Origin: Syntrophomonadaceae bacterium
GTDB taxonomy: Bacteria > Bacillota > Syntrophomonadia > Syntrophomonadales > Syntrophothermaceae
Length of the DNA stretch: 39,350 bases
NCBI GenBank assembly: GCA_012719535.1
Contig: JAAYAC010000015.1
Coordinates: 1 to 39,350, forward strand
Direction of reading: 5' to 3'
The notes beneath the pieces are model-generated. The model saw only the letters and a program-made list of their open reading frames with translations. It ran no database searches and had not been told where the DNA came from. Shown piece after piece: positions 1 to 9,404 of the stretch. The number at the start of each line of letters is the position of its first letter. Positions within the stretch are counted from its first letter, which is position 1. A program made the translations under genes and the position numbers.

Positions 1-78
1 TCCTACAAGCGGGCATTTTTCTGATGTTGACAGGTGTTATTAGGGTACATCATCGCCCTAAGAGTGGTAAGATTTTGA

Positions 79-681
79 ATGGGGAGTAGTGGTTGGGCAA
101 CTACGGTTTCCGGGGTCCCGGGTGACTGGTTCACGCAGATCGGGGGGAAGAATACTGTGAGCAACCTTTTCCTTAACATATTGAAAGAGTGGTCCTGGCT
201 TAACCTGCTTGAATTCATTACCGGGAAGTCTGCATCGGAAAAAACCTGGATTAAGAAAGAAACCCGAACCGTCAATGATACACCAAGTGGCGGCGGCAAA
301 CAATCATTCGGTGAGATAATCAAGAAGGCCAGTGAGACGTACGGGGTGGACGAACGCATCATAAGGGCGGTCATCAAGCATGAGTCTTCGTTCAATCCCC
401 GTGCGGTGTCTTCTTGTGGGGCCATGGGGCTGATGCAACTTATGCCGGCCACAGCCAGAAGCCTGGGGGTTACGGACCCGTTTGACGCCGAAGAAAACAT
501 CATGGCCGGTGTTCGTTACCTGAGGCAGAAGCTCGACGAGTTTGACGGCAACCTGCCTATGGCTCTGGCTGCCTATAATGCGGGCAGCGGAGCGGTACGC
601 AAATACGGGGATATTCCTCCGTACAAGGAAACCCGGGCTTACGTCAAAAAGATCATGAACTCCATCGATCACTGGGCTTGA
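79..681 (+). CDS. Soluble lytic transglycosylase (SLT domain)
   Basis: The C-terminal half (about residues 76-200) is an SLT/goose-lysozyme-like domain that cleaves peptidoglycan glycan strands to 1,6-anhydro ends. Visible motifs are IKHESSFNP with the probable catalytic Glu102, GAMGLMQLMPATA, and ALAAYNAGSGAV near the C-terminus. The first 75 residues are a low-complexity linker with one weakly hydrophobic stretch (about residues 28-48) and no clear signal peptide, so export is not evident. At 200 residues it matches small Firmicutes transglycosylases. The ATG at 79 has only a weak upstream purine stretch, so the true start could lie further downstream. The gene stands alone ahead of a 515-base gene-free stretch. 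The family call is firm; the cellular role is inferred. Confidence 0.9.
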   Translation: MGSSGWATTVSGVPGDWFTQIGGKNTVSNLFLNILKEWSWLNLLEFITGKSASEKTWIKKETRTVNDTPSGGGKQSFGEIIKKASETYGVDERIIRAVIKHESSFNPRAVSSCGAMGLMQLMPATARSLGVTDPFDAEENIMAGVRYLRQKLDEFDGNLPMALAAYNAGSGAVRKYGDIPPYKETRAYVKKIMNSIDHWA

Positions 682-715
682 AGCCGGGTAATATGAAGCC
701 CGCTTGGCCACAGCC

Positions 716-745
716 GCCGGGCACGCCTCCCGGCAGGACCTTTTT
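716..745 (+). terminator. Possible intrinsic terminator after slt
   Basis: The arms GCCGGG (716-721) and CCCGGC (729-734) pair around a 7-base loop. A T5 tract follows only at 741-745, six bases after the stem, so termination is possible but not strong. Confidence 0.35.
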
Positions 746-889
746 AGTGGGGTTACTACTGATGCTGGTCGGAATTGTGGCTTCCTGGTAGACCTCGGGT
801 TCGGTTCCTGGGATATGTTAAGGCAAGTAGCCAGGCTGTGGCCGGTGTTTCGCCAGGCTATGAGGGCTCGGACGGTATTATCGATTTGG

Positions 890-986
890 ACCTGCGCATG
901 GCGGTAGGTAAATTCACCCCTGGATCGCTGACCGCCAGGGCCGGGTGTTCCAACGCCACCTGCGCATGGTGGTAGGTAAATTTACC
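890..986 (+). repeat. Two related direct repeats containing a GGTAAATTTACC palindrome
   Basis: A unit reading CCTGCGCATGGYGGTAGG followed by TAAATTYACC occurs at about 891-918 and 959-986, 68 bases apart. The second copy contains the perfect palindrome GGTAAATTTACC (975-986); the first has one mismatch (GGTAAATTCACC). Function is unknown. Confidence 0.6.
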
Positions 987-1196
987 CTCGAAACCGTCCC
1001 TACCACACTATAGGTGTTTATGGGCCAGTTCCTACTCCCTGCACCCGCTGTAAAATTAATGCAGTTCCCGTTTTCAGCTTGTCTGGAGATACGAGAACCC
1101 TATCAAGGATGTCGGGTTGGCGGCGACCAGTTATGCACCAGCGTGCACAAGAATTTCAAGAATTTCAAGCCTGACCCTAGAAAGTAGGTGAAAGTA

Positions 1197-1985
1197 ATGG
1201 ATAAACGGGTTAAAGAGGTTGACATTTATCGTGATAAAGGCGGGGTCAGGGAGGGTTTTCGCGACCTGCTAGTAGAGGAGATACCCTTAACCATTTATCT
1301 TAACGAAAAGGAAATAGTCACCCTCCTCTGTACTCCTGAATACCTTGAAGACCTGGCGGTCGGTTTTCTGGTTTCAGAAGGATTCATAAGGAAAAAGGAA
1401 GATCTCCGGGAAGTGAAAGCCGATTATGACAAGGGGATGGTTCGCGTATTGACAAGCGCCACCAGTGTAATTGCTGAAAGCACGTTTTTAAAGCGCTATA
1501 TTACCACTGGTTGTGGTAAAGGGACTTCCTTCTATCACCTCACCGATGTCAGGCGGAGCAAGGTCCCTGATACCGGGTTGCGGGTTTCCGGGGTGGAGGT
1601 TTTGTCCCTGATGAAGGAAGCCCAGCACAGGTCCGAACTGTTTTTAAAGACTGGCGGGGTACACGGTACCGCCCTATGTGATAACAGGCAGATACTCGTT
1701 TTCAGGGAGGATATAGGCAGGCACAATGCCACGGACAAAATAGCGGGGAAATGCTTCCTTGAAGGCATCCCCCTGCACGACAAGCTACTGCTGACCACTG
1801 GGCGGGTATCGTCTGAAATACTGATAAAGACGGCCAAAATGGGCATCAGCATCCTGGTTTCCCGCTCAGCTCCTACAGCTCTGGCGGTAGAAATCGCTCA
1901 CGAGGCCGGAGTGACCATCATAGGTTTTGCCCGGGGTAACCGGTTCAACATATATACCCACCCGGAACGGGTTTCCCCATCGTAA
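1197..1985 (+). CDS. fdhD: Formate dehydrogenase accessory sulfurtransferase FdhD
   Basis: FdhD receives sulfur from a cysteine desulfurase and inserts it into the molybdenum/tungsten bis-MGD cofactor of formate dehydrogenase. Family motifs are TGGVHGTALC, EDIGRHNATDK, TTGRVSSEI, SRSAPT and GFARGNRFNIY. The central sulfur-relay loop reads TTGCGKGTSF, so it has a single Cys instead of the CxxC of E. coli FdhD; as I recall, single-Cys loops occur in other Firmicutes. The ATG at 1197 is preferred because AGGTG (1186-1190) sits 6 bases upstream; the in-frame GTG at 1188 lies inside that ribosome site. No formate dehydrogenase gene is in the window. The setting next to cysteine desulfurase genes fits its sulfur-transfer role. 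Confidence 0.93.
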   Translation: MDKRVKEVDIYRDKGGVREGFRDLLVEEIPLTIYLNEKEIVTLLCTPEYLEDLAVGFLVSEGFIRKKEDLREVKADYDKGMVRVLTSATSVIAESTFLKRYITTGCGKGTSFYHLTDVRRSKVPDTGLRVSGVEVLSLMKEAQHRSELFLKTGGVHGTALCDNRQILVFREDIGRHNATDKIAGKCFLEGIPLHDKLLLTTGRVSSEILIKTAKMGISILVSRSAPTALAVEIAHEAGVTIIGFARGNRFNIYTHPERVSPS

Positions 1986-1987
1986 CA

Positions 1988-2053
1988 GGGAACGGTTTTC
2001 TTGTCACGCTTTTCTCGCTCTGCAAAACGAAAGCGTGACAGGAGAACCGTCCC
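1988..2053 (+). repeat. Long imperfect hairpin with GGGACGGTTCTCCTGTCACG-type arms
   Basis: Twenty-one-base arms at 1992-2012 and 2030-2050 are inverted complements with two mismatches, around a 17-base loop. A further partial TGTCACG copy follows at 2056-2062. Arms of this GGGACGGTTCTCCTGTCACG type recur, as I recall, between genes in several thermophilic and sulfate-reducing Clostridia. It could serve as a transcription terminator for fdhD, but a clean T tract is lacking. Confidence 0.65.
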
Positions 2054-2070
2054 GCTGTCACGTTTAAAAG

Positions 2071-2098
2071 TTGACAAAACTACTAGGAATAATATTAT
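2071..2098 (+). promoter_or_regulatory. nadA promoter with overlapping ACTAGGAAT half-site
   Basis: TTGACA (2071-2076) and TATTAT (2093-2098) are separated by 16 bases. Between them lies ACTAGGAATA (2082-2091), a half-site of the dyad seen at other sulfur and Fe-S promoters in the window. This suggests nadA belongs to the same candidate regulon. Confidence 0.65.
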
Positions 2099-2190
2099 AC
2101 TTTATATAAACACTAAGAGCTAAGTGACGGTCAAGTAGAGTAGTTTGCCCGGGATGGAACCGGATTTTGTTGTAGAGAGAAGGTGAAAGT

Positions 2191-3114
2191 TTGATTAGCC
2201 CACGGGATGAACTTCTGACACAAGATATTCTTCGTTTGAAAAAGGAGAAATCGGCTTATATTATCGCTCACTACTACCAGCGGGAAGAGGTACAAGCTCT
2301 GGCCGATTTTGTGGGGGATTCTTATGCTATGGCTATTGCCGCCAAGGAAAGCCCGTATGACGTTATTTTGGTTGCTGGGGTGGATTTTATGGCCGAGACG
2401 GCGGCCATACTATGCCCCGGTAAGATAGTTTTAACCCCGGAACCGGCAGCGACCTGTCCGATGGCCAATACCATAACGGTTAACGATGTGTTGGCATACA
2501 AGAAGAAACATCCCGAAAGTATCGTGGTGTGCTATGTTAATACTCCGGCGGAAATTAAAGCCGTAAGCGATGTTTGCTGTACCTCGTCCAATGCAGTAAA
2601 GATTATAAACAGGCTACCGGAGAACGCAGGGATATTCTTTATACCTGACCAGTACCTGGGCTCATACCTGGCCAAGAAGTTGGGCAGGTCCATAGACCTC
2701 TTTTCGGCGAGTTGCCCAACCCATGCCAATATTGAAAAGGAGCATTTACTGCGATTGAAAGAGCAGTTCCCACATGCACAGGTACTGGTACACCCGGAAT
2801 GCCACCCGGAAATTGTAGACCTGGCTGACTACGCGGGAAGCACCAAGGGAATACTTGATTATGCAACGCAATCGGAGGGGAAGAGTTTTATTATTGGAAC
2901 GGAATGCGGGATTCTATATTCCCTACAGAAAAATAATCCGGACAAAACCTTTATCCTGGCTTCGGAAGAACTAATCTGCCCCAATATGAAAAGTATTACT
3001 CTGGATAAGGTTCGCTACTCTCTGGAGAAATTGGAAACAAGGGTAACCGTTCCCGAGGAAATTCGGGCTAAGGCTGCCCTGGCCCTGGAGCGAATGATAG
3101 AGTACGCTTCCTGA
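2191..3114 (+). CDS. nadA: Quinolinate synthase A (NadA)
   Basis: NadA condenses iminoaspartate with dihydroxyacetone phosphate to quinolinate, the NAD precursor, using an oxygen-sensitive [4Fe-4S] cluster. The likely cluster ligands are Cys89 (in PAATCPMAN), Cys175 (in ASCPTHAN) and Cys263 (in LICPNMKS), with the spacing (86 and 88 residues) expected for the family. Other family motifs are AHYYQREEVQALADFVGDS and DVCCTSSNAVKI. At 307 residues it has the normal length. The start is TTG 2191, set by AGAAGGTGAAAG just upstream. No nadB or nadC is nearby, so the other pathway steps must be encoded elsewhere. Placing it directly before an Fe-S regulator and NifS/IscU genes fits its need for a cluster. 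Confidence 0.95.
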   Translation: MISPRDELLTQDILRLKKEKSAYIIAHYYQREEVQALADFVGDSYAMAIAAKESPYDVILVAGVDFMAETAAILCPGKIVLTPEPAATCPMANTITVNDVLAYKKKHPESIVVCYVNTPAEIKAVSDVCCTSSNAVKIINRLPENAGIFFIPDQYLGSYLAKKLGRSIDLFSASCPTHANIEKEHLLRLKEQFPHAQVLVHPECHPEIVDLADYAGSTKGILDYATQSEGKSFIIGTECGILYSLQKNNPDKTFILASEELICPNMKSITLDKVRYSLEKLETRVTVPEEIRAKAALALERMIEYAS

Positions 3115-3152
3115 GGCCGTGCCGAAACTTTAGTTGCCTGTTCGGTTTTCGC

Positions 3153-3183
3153 TTGACCGAAACCCTAGCGCAGTGCTAGGATA
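3153..3183 (+). promoter_or_regulatory. Promoter and putative autoregulatory operator of the rrf2 gene
   Basis: The perfect dyad CCTAGC-gcagt-GCTAGG occupies 3164-3180. It sits between a TTGACC box (3153-3158) and a possible -10 TAGGAT (3178-3183, spacer 19). A repressor bound here would block polymerase. The same 6-5-6 geometry recurs at 10005-10021, 31307-31323 and 31455-31471. This is a motif inference; binding has not been shown. Confidence 0.65.
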
Positions 3184-3210
3184 AAGGTAAAAGCAAAGGT
3201 GGATGGAGAC

Positions 3211-3660
3211 ATGAAGATGTCTACTAAGGGCAGGTATGGGCTTAGGGCTATGCTCGACATGGCTATTCATCAAAACGAAGGCCCGATAGCTGTACACAGT
3301 ATTGCGGAGCGCCAGGGTCTTTCAGACCGCTACCTTGAGCAGCTTATGGTGCCCCTGAAGAAGGCGGGATTGGTCAAGAGTGTACGCGGGCCCCAGGGGG
3401 GGTATGTGCTGGCCAAAGAACCAAAAGACATTACGGTTGGTGAGATTATTCGTACCCTGGAGGGTCCGATTGCGCCGGTTGACTGCGTCAGTGAGGATTA
3501 CCCGGAAGAATGCGAGCGTGCGGAATATTGCGTAACCCGCCTGATATGGTCCAAGGTGAGGGATTCTATCGCGGAGGTGCTGGATTCCTTTTCCCTGGAG
3601 GACTTGGTTCAGGAGTCCAGAAGAATCTCCACGCAGAACCGCTACATGTACTACATTTAG
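3211..3660 (+). CDS. Rrf2-family regulator, IscR-like
   Basis: This is a winged helix-turn-helix regulator of the Rrf2 family. The N-terminal STKGRYGLRAMLDMA and the HTH/wing region (about residues 24-68, with RGPQGGYVLAKEP) are diagnostic. Counted from ATG 3211, Cys92, Cys101 and Cys107 form a three-Cys set like that of Fe-S-binding IscR; CymR, the cysteine regulator of the same family, lacks it. Either role fits the setting: it lies directly upstream of a NifS-type desulfurase and an IscU-type scaffold, and near two cysK genes. An alternative ATG at 3199 would add four residues; GGAG at 3202-3205 favours 3211. A perfect dyad in its promoter suggests autoregulation. Whether it senses Fe-S status or cysteine supply cannot be read from sequence. 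Confidence 0.9.
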   Translation: MKMSTKGRYGLRAMLDMAIHQNEGPIAVHSIAERQGLSDRYLEQLMVPLKKAGLVKSVRGPQGGYVLAKEPKDITVGEIIRTLEGPIAPVDCVSEDYPEECERAEYCVTRLIWSKVRDSIAEVLDSFSLEDLVQESRRISTQNRYMYYI

Positions 3661-3676
3661 TGATGGAGGTTTTGAA

Positions 3677-4849
3677 GTGAGACAGGTTTACATGGATCAC
3701 AGCGCGACTACTCCGGTTGATCCGGAGGTTTTTGAGGCTATGGTACCCTACTTAACCGATAGGTTTGGTAATCCTTCCAGCATCTACTCGGCGGGGCGAG
3801 CCGCCCGCCAGGGGATGGAGAAGGCTCGAGAGCAGGTGGCATCTCTGCTCAACGCGTCCCCGGATGAGATAATTTTTACCAGTGGCGGGACAGAGGCAGA
3901 TAACCAGGCGATAATCGGCTACGCGACAGCCAATCGCCATAAGGGCAACCACATTATCACTTCGGCCATCGAACACCATGCCGTTTACGATACATGTAAG
4001 TACCTCAGCAGAAACGGATTCGAGGTCACTTTCCTCCCCGTTGACGGCAACGGTGTGGTTGAACCGGAAACCCTCAAGGCGGTGCTGAAACCGACTACCC
4101 TCCTGGTTTCCATAATGCACGCCAACAATGAGGTAGGTACTATTGAACCGATTAAAGAGCTGGCCACCATAACCCATGAAGCCGGAGCGGCCTTTCACTG
4201 CGATGCTGTTCAGACCGTGGGGCGAATCCCCGTGGATGTTGTGGACCTGGGGGTGGACATGTTATCGGCTTCCAGTCACAAGTTATATGGACCCAAGGGG
4301 ACGGGGTGCCTTTATCTCAAGAAAGGTATCAAGGTCGAAAGCTATCTCCACGGAGGCGGGCAGGAACGGAAACACCGACCGGGAACCGAAAATATTCCTG
4401 GTATCGTAGGATTTGGCAAGGCAGCGGAATTGGCGCAGGCCAGGGTGGATGAAACCGGAAAAAGACTTAGGGAACTGGGCGGACGGTTAGCCCAGGGCCT
4501 CCTGAATGCTATTCCTCACTCGAGGCTTACCGGGCATCCGGTAAACCGTATACCGGGGCATGTGAGCCTGTGCTTCGAGTTTGTCGAAGGGGAATCGATA
4601 CTCTTGATGCTGGATCAGGCGGGTGTCATGGCTTCAAGCGGGTCGGCCTGTACATCGGGGTCACTCGAGCCATCTCATGTCCTCCTGGCCCTCGGTCTGC
4701 CCCACGAGATTGCCCACGGTTCTCTCCGGCTCACTCTGGGGAAAGGTAACAGCGACGAGGATGTGGATTATGTCTTGAATACACTTCCGGGAATCGTGGA
4801 AAGACTGAGACAAATGTCTCCTTTATACATGAAAGCGGGTGAACGATAG
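3677..4849 (+). CDS. nifS: Cysteine desulfurase, NifS/IscS type (first copy)
   Basis: This PLP enzyme removes sulfur from L-cysteine as an enzyme-bound persulfide and yields alanine. The PLP lysine is Lys202 in SASSHKLYGPKG; the persulfide-forming residue is Cys325 in SSGSACTSGSLEPSHVL, the long-loop group I form typical of NifS/IscS. At 390 residues it is full length. GTG 3677 is chosen because GGAGG (3664-3668) precedes it with good spacing. It starts 17 bases after the Rrf2 gene and ends immediately before the scaffold gene, so the three are probably one transcript with mnmA downstream. Likely acceptors are the scaffold, MnmA and perhaps NadA and FdhD. Confidence 0.95.
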   Translation: MRQVYMDHSATTPVDPEVFEAMVPYLTDRFGNPSSIYSAGRAARQGMEKAREQVASLLNASPDEIIFTSGGTEADNQAIIGYATANRHKGNHIITSAIEHHAVYDTCKYLSRNGFEVTFLPVDGNGVVEPETLKAVLKPTTLLVSIMHANNEVGTIEPIKELATITHEAGAAFHCDAVQTVGRIPVDVVDLGVDMLSASSHKLYGPKGTGCLYLKKGIKVESYLHGGGQERKHRPGTENIPGIVGFGKAAELAQARVDETGKRLRELGGRLAQGLLNAIPHSRLTGHPVNRIPGHVSLCFEFVEGESILLMLDQAGVMASSGSACTSGSLEPSHVLLALGLPHEIAHGSLRLTLGKGNSDEDVDYVLNTLPGIVERLRQMSPLYMKAGER

Positions 4850-5233
4850 ATGTATTCAGAGAAAGTAATGGAACACTTCCTTAATCCCCGCAACGTGGGT
4901 GAAATTAAGGATGCCGACGGCGTCGGAGAAGTGGGTAATCCGGTCTGCGGCGACATTATGCGCATAGAGATCAAAGTGGTGGAAAACCGCATCGAGGATG
5001 TCAAGTTTAGGACATTTGGGTGTGGGGCAGCTATCGCCACCAGCAGTATGGTTACCGAGATGGTTAAAGGTAAAACTCTGGAAGAAGCTATGAAGGTAAC
5101 CAACAAGGCAGTGGCCGAGGCCCTCGATGGCCTGCCTGCTCCCAAAATGCATTGCTCCAACCTGGCCGCCGATGCCTTGCACCGGGCTATCGAGGATTAC
5201 ATGCACAAAGAGGCTTCAAGGGGTCAAGCTTGA
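4850..5233 (+). CDS. iscU: Fe-S cluster scaffold protein, IscU/NifU N-terminal type
   Basis: This small scaffold assembles [2Fe-2S]/[4Fe-4S] clusters from the sulfur of the desulfurase encoded just upstream. The three cluster cysteines are Cys33 (GNPVCGDIM, with the following Asp35), Cys58 (FGCGAAIATSS) and Cys102 (MHCSNLAADALH). The length, 127 residues, is that of a stand-alone IscU; the middle and C-terminal NifU domains are absent. The ATG begins on the base after the nifS stop codon, which implies translational coupling. No hscA, hscB or fdx accompanies it, as is usual in Clostridia. Confidence 0.94.
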   Translation: MYSEKVMEHFLNPRNVGEIKDADGVGEVGNPVCGDIMRIEIKVVENRIEDVKFRTFGCGAAIATSSMVTEMVKGKTLEEAMKVTNKAVAEALDGLPAPKMHCSNLAADALHRAIEDYMHKEASRGQA

Positions 5234-5323
5234 TATTTATGAAATTTGAAGTTACTCTAATGCCAGTACCTCTTGGTAGCTGGGAGTCACCCCCAGTCGT
5301 TGGTGAATGTAAAGGATGATATC

Positions 5324-6427
5324 ATGCCGGACAAGAAAGTTATTGTAGCTATGAGCGGCGGGGTAGACAGTTCGGTGGCCGCCTTTCTGCTCCAACAAGA
5401 AGGCTACGAAGTAATAGGAATTACCATGCAGATCTGGCCCCGGCCGGAAGATGATACCAAAGCGTGCTGCAGCCTGTCTGCCGTCGATGACGCGCGGCGG
5501 GTGGCCTGGAGCCTGGGCATACCTCATTATGTACTCAATTTTCGGGACGAGTTCAGGGCTAAGGTTATAGACTACTTTTGTAAAGAGTACCTCGAAGGCC
5601 GAACCCCCAACCCGTGCATTGCCTGCAACAGGTATATCAAGTTTGAATCCCTGTTGCAGAAAGCCCTGGCCTACGGGGCGGAATATATAGCTACCGGCCA
5701 TTACGCTCGCATAGAACGCGATAAGACTGATGGCCAATTCAAGCTCCTGACTGCACGCGACAGGACTAAGGATCAAACCTATTTCCTATATAACATGAAC
5801 CAATACCAGCTTCAGCACACCTTATTCCCACTGGGCAAATACCTGAAACAGGACGTCCGCAAAATAGCCAAGGAAGCCGGCCTGCCAGTGGCGGAAAAGC
5901 CTGAAAGTCAGGAAATATGCTTTGTCTCCTCAGGGAGGTATAGCCAGTTCGTGGAAGAACACCACGGGGGGGCGAAGCTGACGGGCTGCTTCCGCGGTTC
6001 CCACGGAGAGTACCTCGGACCCCATAAAGGAATTCACCACTATACTATAGGCCAGCGTAAGGGTTTAGGTCTAGCTCTCGGGTACCCGGTCTATGTCACC
6101 CGGATTGATGCAGAAACCAACACTGTTTGGGTAGGGCAAAAGGAGGAATTGTTCCAGAGTGCCCTGATTGCCGTTGATGTCAACTATGTGTCCGGTTTTC
6201 CGCCCGATGGCCCCGTCAGGGTGACGGGCAAGATAAGGTATTCAGCCCCTCGGGTGGACGCCGTGGCCACCCCATTGGGACAGGATAAGCTGAGGGTGGA
6301 CTTTCTTGTGCCCCAGAGGGCCATAACCCCTGGGCAGGCCGTGGTTTTGTACGATGGAGATGCTGTGGTCGGCGGGGGGACCATTGACGCAATAGCTGAC
6401 TGGCAAAAGGAAAAGAAGAAGTGTTGA
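5324..6427 (+). CDS. mnmA: tRNA-specific 2-thiouridylase MnmA
   Basis: MnmA adenylates C2 of the wobble uridine of Lys/Glu/Gln tRNAs and replaces the oxygen with sulfur relayed from a cysteine desulfurase. The PP-loop SGGVDSS lies at residues 11-17; Cys98/Cys101 (NPCIACN) and Cys199 (SQEICFV) are the catalytic and partner cysteines; GHYARI and KDQTYFLY are further family motifs. ATG 5324 is preferred to an upstream in-frame start at 5273: AAAGGA (5311-5316) precedes it and the protein then begins [13 protein letters not shown]. It follows the scaffold gene by 90 bases, a common Firmicutes desulfurase-scaffold-mnmA order. Its TGA stop overlaps the -35 box of the next promoter. A short fragment of this gene recurs near 36.5 kb. 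Confidence 0.96.
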   Translation: MPDKKVIVAMSGGVDSSVAAFLLQQEGYEVIGITMQIWPRPEDDTKACCSLSAVDDARRVAWSLGIPHYVLNFRDEFRAKVIDYFCKEYLEGRTPNPCIACNRYIKFESLLQKALAYGAEYIATGHYARIERDKTDGQFKLLTARDRTKDQTYFLYNMNQYQLQHTLFPLGKYLKQDVRKIAKEAGLPVAEKPESQEICFVSSGRYSQFVEEHHGGAKLTGCFRGSHGEYLGPHKGIHHYTIGQRKGLGLALGYPVYVTRIDAETNTVWVGQKEELFQSALIAVDVNYVSGFPPDGPVRVTGKIRYSAPRVDAVATPLGQDKLRVDFLVPQRAITPGQAVVLYDGDAVVGGGTIDAIADWQKEKKKC

Positions 6428-6453
6428 CAGGGGAGCTAGCCGATTTATATAAT
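6424..6453 (+). promoter_or_regulatory. Promoter of SAM riboswitch 1 / cysK
   Basis: TTGACA (6424-6429) and TATAAT (6448-6453), spacer 18, form a consensus housekeeping promoter. The -35 box overlaps the mnmA stop codon. An ATTCCGAT element follows at 6466-6473, the same distance from the -10 as in the promoter at 36561. Confidence 0.85.
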
Positions 6454-6507
6454 GGTAACATCATTATTCCGATGTATTTTAGTGTAGTTAAAACTGAATA
6501 ATGGATT

Positions 6508-6636
6508 CTCATCAAGAGTGGCGGAGGGACTGGCCCGATGAAGCCCGGCAACCGGCGGTTTGCACGGTGCTAACTCCTGCGGAGCAATTCCGGAAGATGA
6601 GGTTGGCTTGCCTCTTCGCTCGGAAGAGGTTTTTTT
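6508..6636 (+). promoter_or_regulatory. SAM-I (S-box) riboswitch 1 with terminator, upstream of cysK
   Basis: The aptamer runs 6508-6601, closed by P1 (CTCATC 6508-6513 with GATGAG 6596-6601). It contains the conserved AGAGTGGCGGAGGGACTGG, GATGAAGCCCGGCAACC and CGGTGCTAACTCC segments. The expression platform is a terminator, CCTCTTC/GAAGAGG (6611-6629) followed by T7. GAGG 6599-6602 can instead pair with CCTC 6611-6614, giving the usual antiterminator choice. SAM binding should stop transcription before cysK. Confidence 0.95.
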
Positions 6637-6699
6637 GTGGAAAGAAAGTATTGGACAGTTGGTTGTTTTGTCAAAACTTTTGGGGAGGTTTAAGGGATA

Positions 6700-7629
6700 G
6701 TGGCGAGGATTGCTGACAGCTTAACCGACTTGATTGGCAGGACGCCTTTGTTAAGATTGCAGCGGGTTGCTGCCGACATAGAAGCTGAAGTGGTGGTAAA
6801 GCTGGAGTTCTTTAACCCGGCGGGAAGCATAAAGGACCGGATTGGTTTTAGCATGATCAAGGATGCGGAAGATAAAGGTTTGATTTCGAAGGATACGGTC
6901 ATTATTGAACCTACCAGTGGTAACACCGGCATCGCCCTTGCTTTTGTTTGTGCGGCCCGGGGATACCGCCTGATACTTACTATGCCAGACACCATGAGCA
7001 TCGAGCGACGTAACCTGTTGAAAGCCTATGGCGCGGAACTGGTGCTGACCCCGGGCTTGGAAGGGATGAGAGGGGCTGTCGAGAAGGCAGAACAACTGGC
7101 GAAGGAGATTCCCAACGCGTTCATTCCCCAACAGTTCAAGAATCCTGCCAATCCCGCCGTACATCGGGCTACAACCGCTGAGGAAATATGGGAGGATACC
7201 GACGGCAAGGTTGACATTGTTGTAGGCGGAGTCGGTACGGGCGGTACCATCACCGGAATCGGTGAGGTTATTAAGAAGCGGAAGCCCGGCTTCCAAGTAG
7301 TGGCAGTTGAACCGTTTGATTCCCCGGTACTGTCGGGAGGGCAACCGGGTCCCCACCAGCTACAGGGCATTGGTGCCGGGTTTGTTCCAGATGTATTGAA
7401 TCTCCGGTTAGTTGACGAGATTTTCAAGGTAAGAAATGAGGAGGCCTTCGCGACCGCTCGCCGTCTTACCCGGGAAGAAGGGATTCTAGCGGGGATTTCT
7501 TCCGGAGCCGCGGTTTTTGCCGCCCTGGAGGTGGCTAAGAGGCCGGAAAACAAAGGTAAGCTGATTGTAGCTATATTGCCGGATACAGGTGAACGGTACT
7601 TGAGTACCGCGCTATTTCAAGAGCCTTAG
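6700..7629 (+). CDS. cysK: Cysteine synthase A (O-acetylserine sulfhydrylase), copy 1
   Basis: This PLP enzyme makes L-cysteine from O-acetylserine and sulfide. PLP attaches at Lys45 in [11 protein letters not shown]; the substrate loop is [12 protein letters not shown]; the PLP-phosphate loop is [14 protein letters not shown]. It is 309 residues, the normal CysK length. GTG 6700 is set by GGGGAGG (6682-6688). SAM riboswitch 1 with its own promoter lies upstream, so cysteine synthesis here is tied to SAM level. A second cysK at 14186 encodes a protein differing at about 43 positions (my count), so roughly 86% identical, but without an S-box. O-acetylserine supply (cysE) is not in the window. 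Confidence 0.96.
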   Translation: MARIADSLTDLIGRTPLLRLQRVAADIEAEVVVKLEFFNPAGSIKDRIGFSMIKDAEDKGLISKDTVIIEPTSGNTGIALAFVCAARGYRLILTMPDTMSIERRNLLKAYGAELVLTPGLEGMRGAVEKAEQLAKEIPNAFIPQQFKNPANPAVHRATTAEEIWEDTDGKVDIVVGGVGTGGTITGIGEVIKKRKPGFQVVAVEPFDSPVLSGGQPGPHQLQGIGAGFVPDVLNLRLVDEIFKVRNEEAFATARRLTREEGILAGISSGAAVFAALEVAKRPENKGKLIVAILPDTGERYLSTALFQEP

Positions 7630-7754
7630 AAGGTTCCGGCCGAACGTGGAATAACACCTTCGGGCACCCGGTGTCAATTGCCGTGTGACAGAACGGATGC
7701 GCCCGGCACCTGGCTCGCTGGATATACTGCAAGTTTCTCCTGCAAGTCAAATAA

Positions 7755-7787
7755 TTGCACACCTGTAATGTACATTAATTACATAGG
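7755..7787 (+). promoter_or_regulatory. Putative promoter/operator of metY
   Basis: An inverted repeat TGTAAT (7764-7769)/ATTACA (7778-7783), flanked by CC and GG, overlaps a possible promoter TTGCAC (7755-7760) and TTACAT (7779-7784, spacer 18). It differs from the CCTANY dyad elsewhere in the window, so a different regulator is implied. Confidence 0.45.
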
Positions 7788-7868
7788 TTTACTGGGGAGA
7801 TCTTTTGGGGTAATAAGGACAAAAGTAAAAAATATGGGTGAGGTAGCATTTGGAAAGGAGAGGTTTGA

Positions 7869-9158
<1,290 letters not shown>

Positions 9159-9214
9159 TATACACAGTGAAAGCAGCTAAGCGGTCGGACCAGCGGGTAT
9201 ACACGGATATAACA

Positions 9215-9244
9215 GTCTGGTTTTAATGGCCAGACCAGCTTTTT
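9215..9244 (+). terminator. Intrinsic terminator after metY
   Basis: GTCTGG (9215-9220) pairs with CCAGAC (9230-9235), with an overlapping alternative CTGGT/ACCAG stem. T5 (9240-9244) follows. Confidence 0.7.
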
Positions 9245-9272
9245 GCCCCGATTATGTACACTTATCTTATAA
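9243..9272 (+). promoter_or_regulatory. Possible promoter for the C_GCAxxG_C_C gene
   Basis: TTGCCC (9243-9248) and TTATAA (9267-9272) have an 18-base spacer. Downstream, AATTCCCTATC (9329-9339) resembles the half-site found at other sulfur promoters in the window. Confidence 0.4.
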
Positions 9273-9351
9273 AGGATCTTGCAAAGGCTTGACCGATCTG
9301 TCCATTTGATGCCAACGTCTTCCAGCATAATTCCCTATCTGGAGGACTACA

Positions 9352-9384
9352 ATGCTAAGAACAAGGCTAACCTGGTATGGATAG
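9352..9384 (+). CDS. Possible 10-residue leader peptide
   Basis: An ATG at 9352 preceded at good spacing by CTGGAGG (9339-9345) opens the 10-codon frame MLRTRLTWYG, ending at TAG 9382-9384. The ribosome site is stronger than that of the downstream gene. It could be a leader peptide or a translational coupling device. The composition (three Arg/Leu pairs and a Trp) does not clearly point to one amino acid. Confidence 0.35.
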   Translation: MLRTRLTWYG

Positions 9385-9404
9385 TGAAGGTGCATACCCA
9401 ACCC

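Larger units (their letters stand above)
682..1196 (+). other. Gene-free stretch between slt and fdhD
   Basis: No convincing gene is present. Two short open frames (704-907 and 775-975) lack ribosome sites and recognisable protein features. The stretch holds a weak hairpin just after slt and a pair of related 26-30 base direct repeats near 890-918 and 957-986. It may contain a decayed gene or an unrecognised RNA. Confidence 0.5.

Noticed and set aside
1-60. TTGACA at 27-32 as a promoter for slt
   Set aside because: No acceptable -10 box lies 16-19 bases downstream, so it was not listed.
704-975. Two overlapping 66-67-codon frames after slt
   Set aside because: No ribosome site, no recognisable motif, and they overlap the direct repeats in different frames.
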